Shown here: in pieces, positions 1-8,863 of the stretch | Position numbering within the stretch: the stretch's first letter is position 1 | How the letters are laid out: every line of letters begins with the position of its first letter | DNA from: Methylotuvimicrobium alcaliphilum 20Z | Lineage (GTDB): Bacteria > Pseudomonadota > Gammaproteobacteria > Methylococcales > Methylomonadaceae | DNA length: 64,000 nt | Reading direction: 5' to 3' | Assembly (NCBI RefSeq): GCF_000968535.2 | Contig: NC_016112.1 | Coordinates: forward strand, 2,852,001-2,916,000 | The notes under the pieces: model-generated | Databases searched by the model: none | Told to the model about the DNA's origin: nothing | What the model saw: only the letters and a program-made list of their open reading frames with translations | Made by a program: the position numbers and the translations under genes

Positions 1-628
1 CATCGAACCAATCCATACCGGCAATTCGATAAGCGATCGCACAGATTATCGTAATCCCTAAATAGATCACCCAAAGCGCCTTAGCGGTCCCGGCTATACG
101 TGGCGTCAACTTACTATCTTTGACAGGCCCCGGAACTTCGGCCCGAAACAACTGCATGCCACCGATGCCCAATACCGGCAAAACCGCCAACGCCAACACG
201 ATAACGCCCATCCCGCCGAACCATTGCAATAATTGCCGATAAAACAAAATCGATTTCGGCATATCGTCCAAACCTTCGAGAATGGTCGCGCCGGTCGTCG
301 TGAAACCCGAAACCGATTCGAACACGGCATCGGTAATCGATAAACTAGGCGTATCGCCTAAAATAAACGGCACGGCCCCCATCGTCCCCAGAATCATCCA
401 AAATAAAGCGACGATCAAAAAACCGTCGCGATGATAGAGTTGACGCTTTTCATTACGGAATGGAAACCAAAGCACGGCACCCGCAGTCAATAGGATCAAA
501 AAACTTTGCCAAAACAATGATTCGGCTTGATCCTGGTAAATATAAGAAACCAACAACGGCAGGAACAGTGTGGTGCTGAACATCATCAACATCAGTCCGA
601 TGCTTCTTAAAACGACTTTAGCTTGCAT
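1..628 (-). CDS. trkH: Trk potassium uptake protein TrkH, partial (N-terminal 209 residues)
   Basis: Membrane subunit of the Trk K+ uptake system, which translocates K+ across the inner membrane together with TrkA. The frame starts at the ATG whose complement is at 626-628 (MQAKVVLRSIGLM) and stays open to the window edge, so the C-terminal half is missing. Visible are several hydrophobic segments and the first pore-loop region, SGFTTTGATILEGLD, in which the TTTG stretch resembles the K+ selectivity loop of the TrkH/KtrB family. Next come GGMGVIVLALAVLPVLGIGGMQL and the GPVKDSKLTPRIAGTAK loop, both typical of TrkH. It lies 11 bp downstream of trkA on the same strand, so the two are almost certainly co-transcribed. 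The assignment is firm; only the end of the gene is unseen. Confidence 0.93.
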   Translation of the reverse strand, partial: MQAKVVLRSIGLMLMMFSTTLFLPLLVSYIYQDQAESLFWQSFLILLTAGAVLWFPFRNEKRQLYHRDGFLIVALFWMILGTMGAVPFILGDTPSLSITDAVFESVSGFTTTGATILEGLDDMPKSILFYRQLLQWFGGMGVIVLALAVLPVLGIGGMQLFRAEVPGPVKDSKLTPRIAGTAKALWVIYLGITIICAIAYRIAGMDWFD

Positions 629-639
629 ATGATAGTCCG

Positions 640-2007
640 TTAAATGCGCTGAAAATAACTTTCAATATTTTTAACGAGTTTCTTATCCAGCGCGAACATC
701 ACGATATGATCGTTCTCTTCGAAAACCGTATCGTGATGAATCGGAACGACTTCTTTATTTCGAATCAAGGCGCCCAGCACGACACCTTCGGGAAGTTTCA
801 CTTCATCGACTCTAAGCCCCACGACCGATAATGAGCGGCCGTCTTCGTCCTTATGCGCTATTGCCTCGATAGCTTCGGCGCTCCCGCCGCATAAAGAGCT
901 TACCCTGGCGACATCGCCTTTGCGAACATGTTTGAGTATATGCCCTAAGGTTTCCTGATTCGGTTGAACCACGACATCGATTTCACTGCCCGTCAATAAC
1001 TTGATATACGAGCCATGATTGAGCAAACAAATCGTTTTTTTGACTCCCAGTTTTTTTGCCAAGGCGGCGGCAATAATATTGACGCCGTCGTTATTAGTAA
1101 CTGCGCAAAACAAATCGGTCTTGGCAATTAGCTCATCGACGAGTAACGTTTCCTCGGTACAGTCGCCCTGTAGTACCACAGTATTTTCGAGTTCGTTGGC
1201 AATTTTCTTAACCCGTACCGGGTCATGCTCAATAACCTTAACCTGGTGATTATGCTCCAGCGCCATCGCCAAGCGTTTGCCTATGTGGCCGCCGCCGGCA
1301 ATCATGATCGTTTTGACCGGTTCTTCCAAGGTATGAAGTTCGGTCAATACTTTGCGGATTTTATGCCGCGGAGAAACGAAAAAAACTTCGTCGCCTTCGA
1401 GAATATCGGCCTCGCCATTAACCTCCAATGACTCGCCCTGTCTGAATATCGCCACGACTCGAATCTTTCCATTAGCGAGTTTTTGTTTGAGCGCCTTGAT
1501 TTTTTTGCCGGTTAAAAAACCCTCGGGCACGGCCTTGATCGAAAAGAGCCTTACCAGTCCATCCGCAAATGAAGAAATATGTAAAACACCCGGGAACTTG
1601 ATTAAATTATGAATCGCTTCCATCACAATCTGTTCGGGACTGATCACGATATCGATCGCGATACCATAAGGATTGAATAATTCGGGATGCTTAAGAAAAT
1701 CGATAGCTCTTACCCGAGCGATCGTTTTTGGCTTACTATATAAAGTGTTGATGATCTGGCAAGCCAGCATATTGGTTTCATCCCGGTCGGTTACCGCGAT
1801 GACGATATCGGTATCGCGGACACCGGCCATCTCTAATATACTGGGATGGGCCGCATTACCGGCTACCGTGGCAATATCGTAGCGTTCCTTCAACGCCGCT
1901 AATAATTCCGGTTTTCTATCGATTACAACAATATCGTTTTCTTCGCTTGCCAAAGCACTGGCAACGGACGAGCCGGTCACGCCGGCGCCTAAAATGAGTA
2001 TTTTCAT
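640..2007 (-). CDS. trkA: Trk system potassium uptake protein TrkA
   Basis: Cytoplasmic NAD(H)-binding regulatory subunit that gates TrkH. The 455-residue product has the full-length two-module layout of TrkA: Rossmann RCK-N (residues 1-130, starting MKILILGAGVTGSSVA with the GxGxxG nucleotide loop), RCK-C, then a second RCK-N (IMIAGGGHIGKRLA near residue 235) and a second RCK-C to the C-terminus. The acidic residue ending the second strand (VVIDRK) is the usual NAD ribose ligand. The start is the only ATG next to the first beta strand. The stop is 11 bp before trkH, which supports a trkA-trkH operon. Nothing looks truncated. Confidence 0.96.
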   Translation of the reverse strand: MKILILGAGVTGSSVASALASEENDIVVIDRKPELLAALKERYDIATVAGNAAHPSILEMAGVRDTDIVIAVTDRDETNMLACQIINTLYSKPKTIARVRAIDFLKHPELFNPYGIAIDIVISPEQIVMEAIHNLIKFPGVLHISSFADGLVRLFSIKAVPEGFLTGKKIKALKQKLANGKIRVVAIFRQGESLEVNGEADILEGDEVFFVSPRHKIRKVLTELHTLEEPVKTIMIAGGGHIGKRLAMALEHNHQVKVIEHDPVRVKKIANELENTVVLQGDCTEETLLVDELIAKTDLFCAVTNNDGVNIIAAALAKKLGVKKTICLLNHGSYIKLLTGSEIDVVVQPNQETLGHILKHVRKGDVARVSSLCGGSAEAIEAIAHKDEDGRSLSVVGLRVDEVKLPEGVVLGALIRNKEVVPIHHDTVFEENDHIVMFALDKKLVKNIESYFQRI

Positions 2008-2209
2008 TAAATCATAAAGTCGTCATAGTTGAGCTAGTTCATGGCAAGCTCGAATTAAACCGCAACATCAAGGTAAACCCGCTCATTTTATAGCAATTAC
2101 CGGTCTGCTTCGAGCCTTAGATTCCTTATTTTCTTGCCGGTTTTATAACGCGCAACTATTATTGACAATTGCGTCACAATAGTTCAACTCACACGAATCA
2201 CATCAAGCC

Positions 2210-3346
2210 ATGAAAATATTGGTCGTAGACGACATAGAGCAAAACAGATTGATGCTGTTTAAGCTATTATCGCGAAAAGCGCATCAAATCCTATTTGCCG
2301 AAAACGGACTCGAAGCCATCGAACAATTCAATCACGAACAGCCGGACTTAGTACTGATGGATATCATGATGCCGGTCATGGATGGCTTTGAAGCGACCGC
2401 CAAAATCAGAGCCTTGAATATCGATAAATGGGTTCCGATTCTTATTTTGAGCGCTGTCGACGGCGAGGATAATGTCGTCAAAGGCCTTGAGGCCGGCGCC
2501 GACGATTATTTGCCCAAGCCCATCAATCCAGCGATTCTCTATGCGAAGCTAACAAGTATCGAACGGTCGATCGAGATGCAAAACAGCATCATTGAAGGAA
2601 AGCGCCAACTCCAAGCTTACCAAGACCAAAATGAAGTCGAACAGCGTTTCGCGCAGACGATCTTCGATCGTTTGATTCATCAAAACGACTTACAAGACCC
2701 GCAGTTGAATTATTGGCTACTGCCAGCCAGACGTTTTAGCGGCGATTTAGTTTGCGTTAAACGTATCAGCCCCGACCGTCTCTATTTTATGTTGGCCGAT
2801 TCGACCGGACACGGACTCGCTGCCGCGCTGCCGACCATCATCGTCAACCAAGTCTTTCAAGGGATGACGAAAAAAAGATTATTGGTTTCTTGCATTGCCA
2901 GAGAAATCAACAATCGCCTAAAAAAAGAATTACCAGCCGGGCATTTCGTGGCATTAGCCCTAGGCATGGTCGATAACCGTAACCAATGGATTGAAATATG
3001 GAACGGGGGCTTACCCGACCAATGGGCTCTGGATCTTCAAGGCATTCCTATCCGTGCTTTCAAATCGCAACATACATTCGCCGGCGTACTGGACAATGAC
3101 GAATTTGACGATGGCACAGAAATCTGGCAATGGCAGCAAGCGTGCGAATTATTTTTCTATTCCGACGGACTCGTCGACATTGAAGACCCTCTCTCCGAAT
3201 GTTCCGGCCATGATTGGCTGCTGAAAACCTTAAAGCAATCCACATCGAGAGAACGGATACAAGCCATTCAAGCCCAATTATCCGATTACATGCAAAAAAA
3301 TGAAATTCACGATGATATTTCTTGTCTATCTATTCAATGCCGTTAA
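2210..3346 (+). CDS. Response regulator with PP2C-type (SpoIIE/RsbU) phosphatase output domain
   Basis: Signal-transduction protein of 378 residues. Residues 1-120 are a CheY-like receiver with the acidic pair D7-D8, phosphoacceptor D51 (VLMDIMMPVMDG), S81 and K103 (LPKP), so all the catalytic positions are present. A short linker leads into a SpoIIE-type Ser/Thr phosphatase domain from about residue 160 (RRFSGDLV, DSTGHGLAAALPT, FFYSDGLVD, HDDISCLSIQ), which contains the Asp/Gly signatures of metal-dependent PP2C enzymes. In known relatives this output dephosphorylates anti-sigma-factor antagonists. No partner-switching partner is visible nearby, so its target is unknown. It is divergent from trkA with about 200 bp between them. 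Confidence 0.9.
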   Translation: MKILVVDDIEQNRLMLFKLLSRKAHQILFAENGLEAIEQFNHEQPDLVLMDIMMPVMDGFEATAKIRALNIDKWVPILILSAVDGEDNVVKGLEAGADDYLPKPINPAILYAKLTSIERSIEMQNSIIEGKRQLQAYQDQNEVEQRFAQTIFDRLIHQNDLQDPQLNYWLLPARRFSGDLVCVKRISPDRLYFMLADSTGHGLAAALPTIIVNQVFQGMTKKRLLVSCIAREINNRLKKELPAGHFVALALGMVDNRNQWIEIWNGGLPDQWALDLQGIPIRAFKSQHTFAGVLDNDEFDDGTEIWQWQQACELFFYSDGLVDIEDPLSECSGHDWLLKTLKQSTSRERIQAIQAQLSDYMQKNEIHDDISCLSIQCR

Positions 3347-3356
3347 GGATTTGGGC

Positions 3357-3526
3357 ATAAATAACCTCCCTATTTTTAATGCAAGGTAAGCAGGTTCGGT
3401 AGCTCGATTGGCAGGTGTCGGCGGCAGGGAAAGCCGCCGTCAAGCCTACACGGACGTATTCACGGCGTCCTGTCAAGCGAGTTACCGAACCCGCTACAAA
3501 ACTCATAGCTCCAGGAAGTTATTTTT
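3357..3526. repeat. Family A repeat, copy A1
   Basis: Non-coding repeat between two plus-strand genes. Its core runs from GGTTCGGTAGCTCG (3393) to CGAGTTACCGAACC (about 3476-3492) and can fold as one long stem with two internal arms, GGCGGC/GCCGCC and GGACG/CGTCC. Outer weak inverted repeats (AAATAACCTCC at 3359, GGAAGTTATTT at 3514) extend it. Related copies are at 9638-9807, 43480-43655 and 47800-48028. No protein is encoded. Confidence 0.85.
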
Positions 3527-3612
3527 CACGAAATCCTAACCGATAAGCGGAATTTTAAACCCCTATCGAACCGTGCAGGCAAACGAATGAAACATTGGCA
3601 AAAGGTGAGCTT

Positions 3613-4149
3613 ATGCTGTCGGACTTAACCAGCATTCAACCCGCTTTTGTAGGATTTAATTTTCGAAATACGGTAGCTGCCGAACAAAATCCTAGCGCTG
3701 ACGAAAACGACACTCAAATCCAAGGACGAGACACAAGCCTTGCGGATGATGCGCAATTTTCTATCGAGGAACAGCGTCAAATCGAGGCATTAAAGGCCCG
3801 GGACGCCGAAGTCAGGGCTCATGAGCAAGCGCATCTAAATGCGGCCGCAGGCATTGCCGTCAGCGGCGCAAGCTTTTCCTATCAAACCGGTCCCGACGGA
3901 AACCGCTACGCCATCGGCGGCGAAGTCCAAATCGACACCTCCCCGGTCCCCGGCGATCCGGAGGCAACGCAGAGAAAAGCCGAATCTATTCGCAGAGCGG
4001 CACTTGCTCCGGCGCAACCATCCTCTCAAGATTTCAGTGTGGCAGCCAACGCCGCCAGAATGGCAAGCGATGCCAGAATTGAACTTCTCAAACAAACGCA
4101 GGAAAACGCCGACCCTAAGTTTGGCACCGCCATCGATATCGCCGTTTAA
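3613..4149 (+). CDS. SprA-related putative zinc metalloprotease-like protein
   Basis: A 178-residue protein matching the small SprA-related family of proteobacteria, whose function is not established. The diagnostic features are a polar N-terminal half, then a helix IEEQRQIEALKARDAEVRAHE that runs into HEQAH (H70-E71-x-x-H74), an HExxH motif like a zinc-protease site. After this come AGIAVSGASFSYQTGPDG, YAIGGEVQIDTSP and an Ala-rich tail. An in-frame TTG at 3595 gives a slightly longer frame, but the ATG at 3613 is preceded by a good ribosome binding site (AAAGGTGAG, 3601-3609) and is preferred. No signal peptide is obvious. It follows repeat A1 and precedes two terminator-like hairpins. Proteolytic activity is only an inference from the motif. 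Confidence 0.8.
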   Translation: MLSDLTSIQPAFVGFNFRNTVAAEQNPSADENDTQIQGRDTSLADDAQFSIEEQRQIEALKARDAEVRAHEQAHLNAAAGIAVSGASFSYQTGPDGNRYAIGGEVQIDTSPVPGDPEATQRKAESIRRAALAPAQPSSQDFSVAANAARMASDARIELLKQTQENADPKFGTAIDIAV

Positions 4150-4171
4150 ACCAGAAAAGAACAGTTGGCAT

Positions 4172-4225
4172 GTGTTGTAGACCGTTCATGCTTCGACTCG
4201 GCTCAGCACGAACGGTCTACAACAC
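4172..4225. terminator. Perfect 16-bp stem hairpin (REP-like, bidirectional terminator candidate)
   Basis: The arms GTGTTGTAGACCGTTC (4172-4187) and GAACGGTCTACAACAC (4210-4225) are perfectly complementary around a 22-nt loop. It lies between convergent genes (SprA-like ending 4149, HerA-like ending 4393), the usual place for a shared terminator. The loop carries the TTCGACTCGGCTCAG-type sequence of family G REPs. Confidence 0.6.
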
Positions 4226-4243
4226 TTTCACCGGCCAGGTGAA

Positions 4244-4324
4244 GCCTCAAACTACCGCCCATCCTTCGACGAGAGGCTCTCCTGAGCGCAGCCGAAGGGC
4301 TCAGCGCGAACGGTAGTTTGAGGC
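4244..4324. repeat. Second REP-like hairpin in the same convergent gap
   Basis: A 14-bp perfect stem, GCCTCAAACTACCG (4244-4257) with CGGTAGTTTGAGGC (4311-4324), encloses an inner imperfect hairpin (CCTTCGACGAGAGGC...GAAGGGCTCAG). The sequence just outside it (CTCAACTG, then ATTTTTTAGGTT) recurs after the hairpin at 44820-44869, so the two are members of one repeat class related to family G. Confidence 0.6.
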
Positions 4325-4392
4325 TCTCAACTGCATTTTTTAGGTTAAACGCAGGTGTGGGCCAAAATTCACCTAGAGAGTAAAAGAAGACA

Positions 4393-6057
4393 TTATTTTC
4401 GGGTTTGAGTGCGCCATAACTGCACAATTTGATCCACATCCAAATCGTCAGGGCCTTCACGCCAACCCGTATAATAATCCACGTCATTACTTTTCGGCTC
4501 GGGATTAGGGCGATAGATCTGCACGCGCGTCGGCAACGGCGCAGCCTCACCCAGCACTAACGCCTCACCTCTTCCGAGCGAGGTTAAAATATCGGTCAAG
4601 TCGCCTTCGGCTTCCGGAACCAATCCGCGTATATAAGCTTGATCGTCCGGGTTAGTGGTTCTCAGACAGAAAAACGAACTGCATTGGGCCAACATCGTTT
4701 CCGATAACTCGGTCGGCCTTTGGCTAATGACCCCGATCGAAACGCCGTATTTTCGCCCTTCTTTTGCGATACGCTCCATCATCCTTTTTGTTCCTTCGAA
4801 CTGACCGCCTTTCTCACGCGGGATATAAGCATGAGCCTCTTCGCAAATCAGCGTAATCGGAAATTCCCGGCGTCTCGGATTCCAATAATTGAATTCATAG
4901 GCCAACCGGCCCACTTGTGCGGAAACCGCCGGCCGAACATCGGTCGGCACCGAACTCAGATCGACAACGGTAATATTGGCCTTGTTATCGCCCAATCCTA
5001 TGAACTGCCGCAGTAAATCGGCCATGCCGGCAGAAGTATTGCGTTTTTTCGGCTTTAATAAAAAATCGTAACGCACATCGTTGAATCGACTCTGCATTCT
5101 GACTAAAAATTCGTCAAATTGACCAAATAAAGCACCCTTGCTTTTACCGAAATCCTTACGCTCTTCATTGGCATTTTTGAACTGCATATACAATTCGGCC
5201 AGCGAAAAATAGATCGGCGTATCGATCGAAACCACGCCTAAACCGATTTCCTTTGCTTCCTTCCGCTTGAGTTGTTGCAAGATTTCACGCATGAATGCCA
5301 TCTGCATCGAAGCGCCGTTATCGTTGCGATCGATAAAGAGATCGACCAGCTCTGCATAACTCATCATCCAATAAGGCATCTCCATATCCATCGCATCGAC
5401 ATAGTTGACCATGTCGCTAGGAAAGGCAGATTGAATTGTGCCATTATCGTCCTTCCAACAATATTCCCCGTGTAAATCCAACATAATCAAATGCGCTTTC
5501 GGCATGGCCTTGATGGTATGTTGAATCAGGCTAGTGACGGTCCAGGACTTACCCGAACCGGATTGCCCGATGATCGCGAAGTGACGCCCGAACAAGGCGC
5601 GAGGATCGAGACTGAGATGATATTCCTTATGCGATGCCAATTGGCCGATAAAAAATTCGTACTCCCTAAAGGCAGAAAAAATAGCGTTAATTTCGCTTAA
5701 GCCGACAGCGTAAACTTTCGCACCGGGCGTCGGATAATGTCTAACGCCTCGAACGAAGCTGCCGTTTTCCTGGATTTCCCCGACCGGAATCAACGAAATA
5801 AAACGATCCGCCTTGCGTATCCCGACCGAATCGAAACGATCGCGCTCCCACATTTTAAAAACCAAAGCCAGAACGCCAATTGTTCCTTGCCTTATAACGA
5901 CATACGAACCAATATGACCGGCAAGGATTTCTTCGTTACCAATTCGAATAATCGGCAAGTCGGAAGAATGCTGTTCGGCTATTCTGGCCTCCATGCCATC
6001 TCCGCGCACTTCGGAAAGATAGCCGATTAGAATACTATTTAAGGGTTGCTCGGACAT
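4393..6057 (-). CDS. HerA-type hexameric ATPase (DUF87, FtsK/HerA superfamily)
   Basis: A 554-residue cytoplasmic ATPase. A small beta-rich N-terminal HAS-barrel-like region (residues 1-110) precedes the motor domain. Walker A is GQSGSGKS at 164-171, Walker B is ITLICEEAHAYIP, and the GVISQRPTELSETMLAQCSSFF stretch contains the sensor Gln and downstream motif seen in HerA/VirB4-like proteins. Archaeal HerA works with the nuclease NurA in DNA end resection, and bacterial relatives pair with other nucleases or Sir2 proteins. Neither NurA nor any other nuclease is adjacent here, so the role is open. It ends convergently with the SprA-like gene. The ATG at 6057 is the natural start (MSEQPLNSILIGYL). 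Confidence 0.85.
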   Translation of the reverse strand: MSEQPLNSILIGYLSEVRGDGMEARIAEQHSSDLPIIRIGNEEILAGHIGSYVVIRQGTIGVLALVFKMWERDRFDSVGIRKADRFISLIPVGEIQENGSFVRGVRHYPTPGAKVYAVGLSEINAIFSAFREYEFFIGQLASHKEYHLSLDPRALFGRHFAIIGQSGSGKSWTVTSLIQHTIKAMPKAHLIMLDLHGEYCWKDDNGTIQSAFPSDMVNYVDAMDMEMPYWMMSYAELVDLFIDRNDNGASMQMAFMREILQQLKRKEAKEIGLGVVSIDTPIYFSLAELYMQFKNANEERKDFGKSKGALFGQFDEFLVRMQSRFNDVRYDFLLKPKKRNTSAGMADLLRQFIGLGDNKANITVVDLSSVPTDVRPAVSAQVGRLAYEFNYWNPRRREFPITLICEEAHAYIPREKGGQFEGTKRMMERIAKEGRKYGVSIGVISQRPTELSETMLAQCSSFFCLRTTNPDDQAYIRGLVPEAEGDLTDILTSLGRGEALVLGEAAPLPTRVQIYRPNPEPKSNDVDYYTGWREGPDDLDVDQIVQLWRTQTRK

Positions 6058-6237
6058 TATATGCTTCCTATCAATTCAAAGATATTAAGCATTCTAGACG
6101 AAATTTAAATTTTAAACTTCGTTAGAAAGTTTTTTGGCGGTCATTTCAAATTTGGAGAAAAAGTATGCTGTCAAACGATAAGAATTTAATCCGATCGTGT
6201 TTTACGTGAAAAATAGCGCCCACCTTCCTTACTTCGC

Positions 6238-6284
6238 GAAGCTAGAGCTTCACGTACCGGTTTCCCAAGCTGGAGCTTGGGAAA
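6238..6284. repeat. Two short palindromes of the (C)AAGCTxxAGCTTG type
   Basis: GAAGCTAGAGCTTC (6238-6251) and TTTCCCAAGCT-GG-AGCTTGGGAAA (6261-6284) are back-to-back palindromes downstream of feoC. The second type recurs three times near the right window edge (about 63815-63895), inside repeat E4. Confidence 0.7.
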
Positions 6285-6293
6285 CAGCGGATT

Positions 6294-6335
6294 CACCTTT
6301 CACCTTTCACCTTTCACCTTTCACCTTTCACCTTT
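6294..6335. repeat. Tandem heptanucleotide repeat, six perfect CACCTTT units
   Basis: Six consecutive CACCTTT units run to 6335 and abut the feoC stop codon (TAA complement at 6337-6339). In the feo transcript this would read as (AAAGGTG)n just after translation ends. A heptamer array can change length by slippage, and because it is outside the frame any effect would be on the transcript. Confidence 0.9.
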
Positions 6336-6336
6336 T

Positions 6337-6558
6337 TTAATCAACCCATTCATAAAATTCGGTCAATGCCGGGTCGCATTTACAGCAACTGGTCCCGCAC
6401 GACCCATTCGGCGATGACGATTTAATTTTTCCTTTACTGATCCATTTACCTAACATGCCTCTAATCGCATCGGCATCCATATCGAAATGATTGACTAAAT
6501 CCACCATCGCCACTTTATGCCTTTGCTTGATATAGTTTCTAAGATCGGACAGTATCAC
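6337..6558 (-). CDS. feoC: FeoC-type small winged-helix Fe-S regulator of FeoB
   Basis: A 73-residue protein, the last gene of the feoABC operon. Residues 1-45 read as a winged helix (MILSDLRNYIKQRHKVAMVDLVNHFDMDADAIRGMLGKWI). A cysteine cluster (C54, C58, C59, C61 in SCGTSCCKCDP) follows, as in FeoC proteins that bind an oxygen-sensitive Fe-S cluster. In enterobacteria FeoC associates with FeoB and protects or tunes it. The start overlaps the feoB 3' end by 20 bp, which implies translational coupling. The assignment rests on length, cysteines and position. Confidence 0.88.
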   Translation of the reverse strand: MILSDLRNYIKQRHKVAMVDLVNHFDMDADAIRGMLGKWISKGKIKSSSPNGSCGTSCCKCDPALTEFYEWVD

Positions 6559-8863
6559 CGGTTTTCTCCTGTTGAACGGGATTGCTGTAGTTTCGCCCGG
6601 ATAAGCGCAACACTAACAACACCAATAAAAAGAAAAGACTTAGCCCAATCAACCATGTCAACGAATAACTCGGATGATCGCTAAAGGTCGATAATTGATA
6701 GAAAAATGTTGCGGTCATATAGGCAATACCGGTCGTCCAAAAGACGACAAACAATGTCCAGCCCAGATTAGTTTCTCGATAGATCGCCGCCGTCGCCGCA
6801 ACGCAAGGCGCATACAATAAAATGAATAATAGGTAAGCGAAAGCCCCGGCTTGACCGTCGAAACTGACTCGCATTGCCCCGTAAGTTCCTGTATCGACTT
6901 CTTGCTCATCGACCGCCGTTTCAATGTCGAGTCCCAATGGATCCAACAGATTACCGGCGACACTCAGTAAGTTTTCAGGAATCGTCTTCACCGCCTCACT
7001 CAGGGTTGCGACCAAATCGAAACCTTGATCGTCAGCCTCTTCGCCATCGAACGCCATTTGGCTGTAAAGAGCATTCAAAGTACCGACTACGGCCTCTTTA
7101 GCCAACACGCCGGTAAAAATACCGACCGTGGCAGGCCAATTGTCTTTCTCTATGCCCATGGGTTTGAATACCGGCGTCAAACCACGACCTATTTCGCTTA
7201 GTACCGATTGATCGCTGTTTTCACGACCGAAACTACCGTCCGTACCCATCGCATTGAGAAAGTTCAAAACCAATACCATCGGCACAATCACCTTACCGGC
7301 ATTGAAAATGAAAGTTTTGAGTCGATCCCAAGTTCTAAGTAAAACACTCCGCAGACGCGGAATATGATAAGCAGGCAGTTCCATGATAAATGGCGTGACC
7401 TCGCCCTTGAATAAGGTATGGCGCATAATCAGGCCGGTAAAAACCGCCACCGCAATGCCGATCAAATACAATCCGAACACTAAATTTTGTCCGCCGACCG
7501 GGAAAAAAGCCGCTGCGAACAAAGCATAAACCGGCAACCGAGCACCGCAGGACATGAACGGGTTCATCATATTGGTTAGAATACGATCACGTTGATTTTC
7601 CAGCGTTCTGGTCGCCATGATTGCAGGTACGTTACAACCGAAACCGACGATCATCGGCACGAAAGATTTTCCCGGCAAACCGATCATCCGCATAAAACGG
7701 TCCATCACGAAGGCGGCACGCGCCATGTAGCCTGAATCCTCCAAAGCGGACAACACCAAAAATAGAAACCCGACAATAGGAATAAACGTCGCGACGACTT
7801 GCACCCCTCCGCCCGCGCCTTGAGCGATTAAAACCACTAACCACTCCGGCCAATTCATTTGATTTAATACAAACGCTAAGCCATCGACAAAAAATGCTCC
7901 GGTCACTTGTTCAAAAAAATCTATGAAAGCGCTACCGATATTAATCGTGAACATGAACATCATATACATCACCAGCAAAAAAATCGGTATGCCTAAAAAG
8001 CGATTCAACACCAAGGCATCAATTCGCTCGGTAGTATGCCGATTTAATTGTTGAGTATGGATCACGCAACGCTGAGTCAATGAATTAACGAATCCGTAAC
8101 GAGCGTCTGCCGCGAGAATATCGATCTCGTCATCAGCTTCGGTTTCTATTTGTCGTTGCAGAGCCGCAACAGTCCCTTTGAGTTCATGACCGGCAATTTG
8201 TTTGGCTAAAGTATCGTCTTCGAGCAAACGAACAGTCAACCAACGCCGGTCGCAACGGTGCTGTTCGGCCAGCGGTTGCAATAACGGCGATAACTTGTCG
8301 ATAGCTTGTTCTAAAGCCGGCGCATAAGGAATATCGAGACTCGGAACGGGCTTATCCTGCGCGGCACGATTAATGACTTCCTTTAAATGACTTATTCCTT
8401 CTCCGGTCGATGCACTGATTGGCACAACCGGGCAACCCAATAGATTGGAAAACTCATCGACATCGATCGCCACGCCTTTTAGTCGAGCGGCATCGATCAT
8501 GTTCAATGCGATCATCATCGGCACTCGCATTTCCAGGAGCTGGGAGGTCAAATAAAGATTGCGCTCGATGTTAGACGCATCGACGATATTAATGATCAAA
8601 TCCGCTTCCCTAGCCGCAACATAGTCTCTGGCCACTTTCTCATCGAGAGAAACATCGTCATCGGCAGCTTCCAGGGAGTAAGTACCGGGCAAATCGACCA
8701 CACGGACGATTTTATGATCGAATCGATATTCGCCGGTTTTCTTTTCGACGGTCACACCCGGCCAATTACCTACATGCTGTTTAGAGCCGGTCAAAATATT
8801 AAACAGCGTCGTTTTACCGCAATTCGGATTACCGACGACGCCTATCGTAAAGTCGATTGCCAT
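6539..8863 (-). CDS. feoB: Ferrous iron transporter FeoB
   Basis: Inner-membrane Fe2+ importer of 774 residues, full length for the family. The N-terminal G domain shows G1 GNPNCGKT (11-18), the G3 region VDLPGTYSL and G4 NMID. The GDI-like linker covers about 160-265. The membrane domain has repeated Gate motifs (GCNVPAIMATRTLEN, FMSCGARLPVYALFAAAFF, and GILAKEAVVGTL-like sequence in GVLAKEAVVGTLNALY). A hydrophobic C-terminus with a final transmembrane segment follows. The start codon shares one base with the feoA stop (TAATG). A Fur-box-like site upstream of feoA suggests iron repression of the whole operon. Confidence 0.97.
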   Translation of the reverse strand: MAIDFTIGVVGNPNCGKTTLFNILTGSKQHVGNWPGVTVEKKTGEYRFDHKIVRVVDLPGTYSLEAADDDVSLDEKVARDYVAAREADLIINIVDASNIERNLYLTSQLLEMRVPMMIALNMIDAARLKGVAIDVDEFSNLLGCPVVPISASTGEGISHLKEVINRAAQDKPVPSLDIPYAPALEQAIDKLSPLLQPLAEQHRCDRRWLTVRLLEDDTLAKQIAGHELKGTVAALQRQIETEADDEIDILAADARYGFVNSLTQRCVIHTQQLNRHTTERIDALVLNRFLGIPIFLLVMYMMFMFTINIGSAFIDFFEQVTGAFFVDGLAFVLNQMNWPEWLVVLIAQGAGGGVQVVATFIPIVGFLFLVLSALEDSGYMARAAFVMDRFMRMIGLPGKSFVPMIVGFGCNVPAIMATRTLENQRDRILTNMMNPFMSCGARLPVYALFAAAFFPVGGQNLVFGLYLIGIAVAVFTGLIMRHTLFKGEVTPFIMELPAYHIPRLRSVLLRTWDRLKTFIFNAGKVIVPMVLVLNFLNAMGTDGSFGRENSDQSVLSEIGRGLTPVFKPMGIEKDNWPATVGIFTGVLAKEAVVGTLNALYSQMAFDGEEADDQGFDLVATLSEAVKTIPENLLSVAGNLLDPLGLDIETAVDEQEVDTGTYGAMRVSFDGQAGAFAYLLFILLYAPCVAATAAIYRETNLGWTLFVVFWTTGIAYMTATFFYQLSTFSDHPSYSLTWLIGLSLFFLLVLLVLRLSGRNYSNPVQQEKTGDTVRS

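Noticed and set aside
3393-3492. Family A elements as integron attC sites
   Set aside because: They share a variable-sequence, conserved-fold stem, but the outer ends do not give the RYYYAAC/GTTRRRY core boxes, and there are no gene cassettes or integrase in the window.
6294-6335. CRISPR array
   Set aside because: The unit is a 7-bp direct repeat without spacers; no cas genes are present. No other regularly spaced repeat exists in the window.
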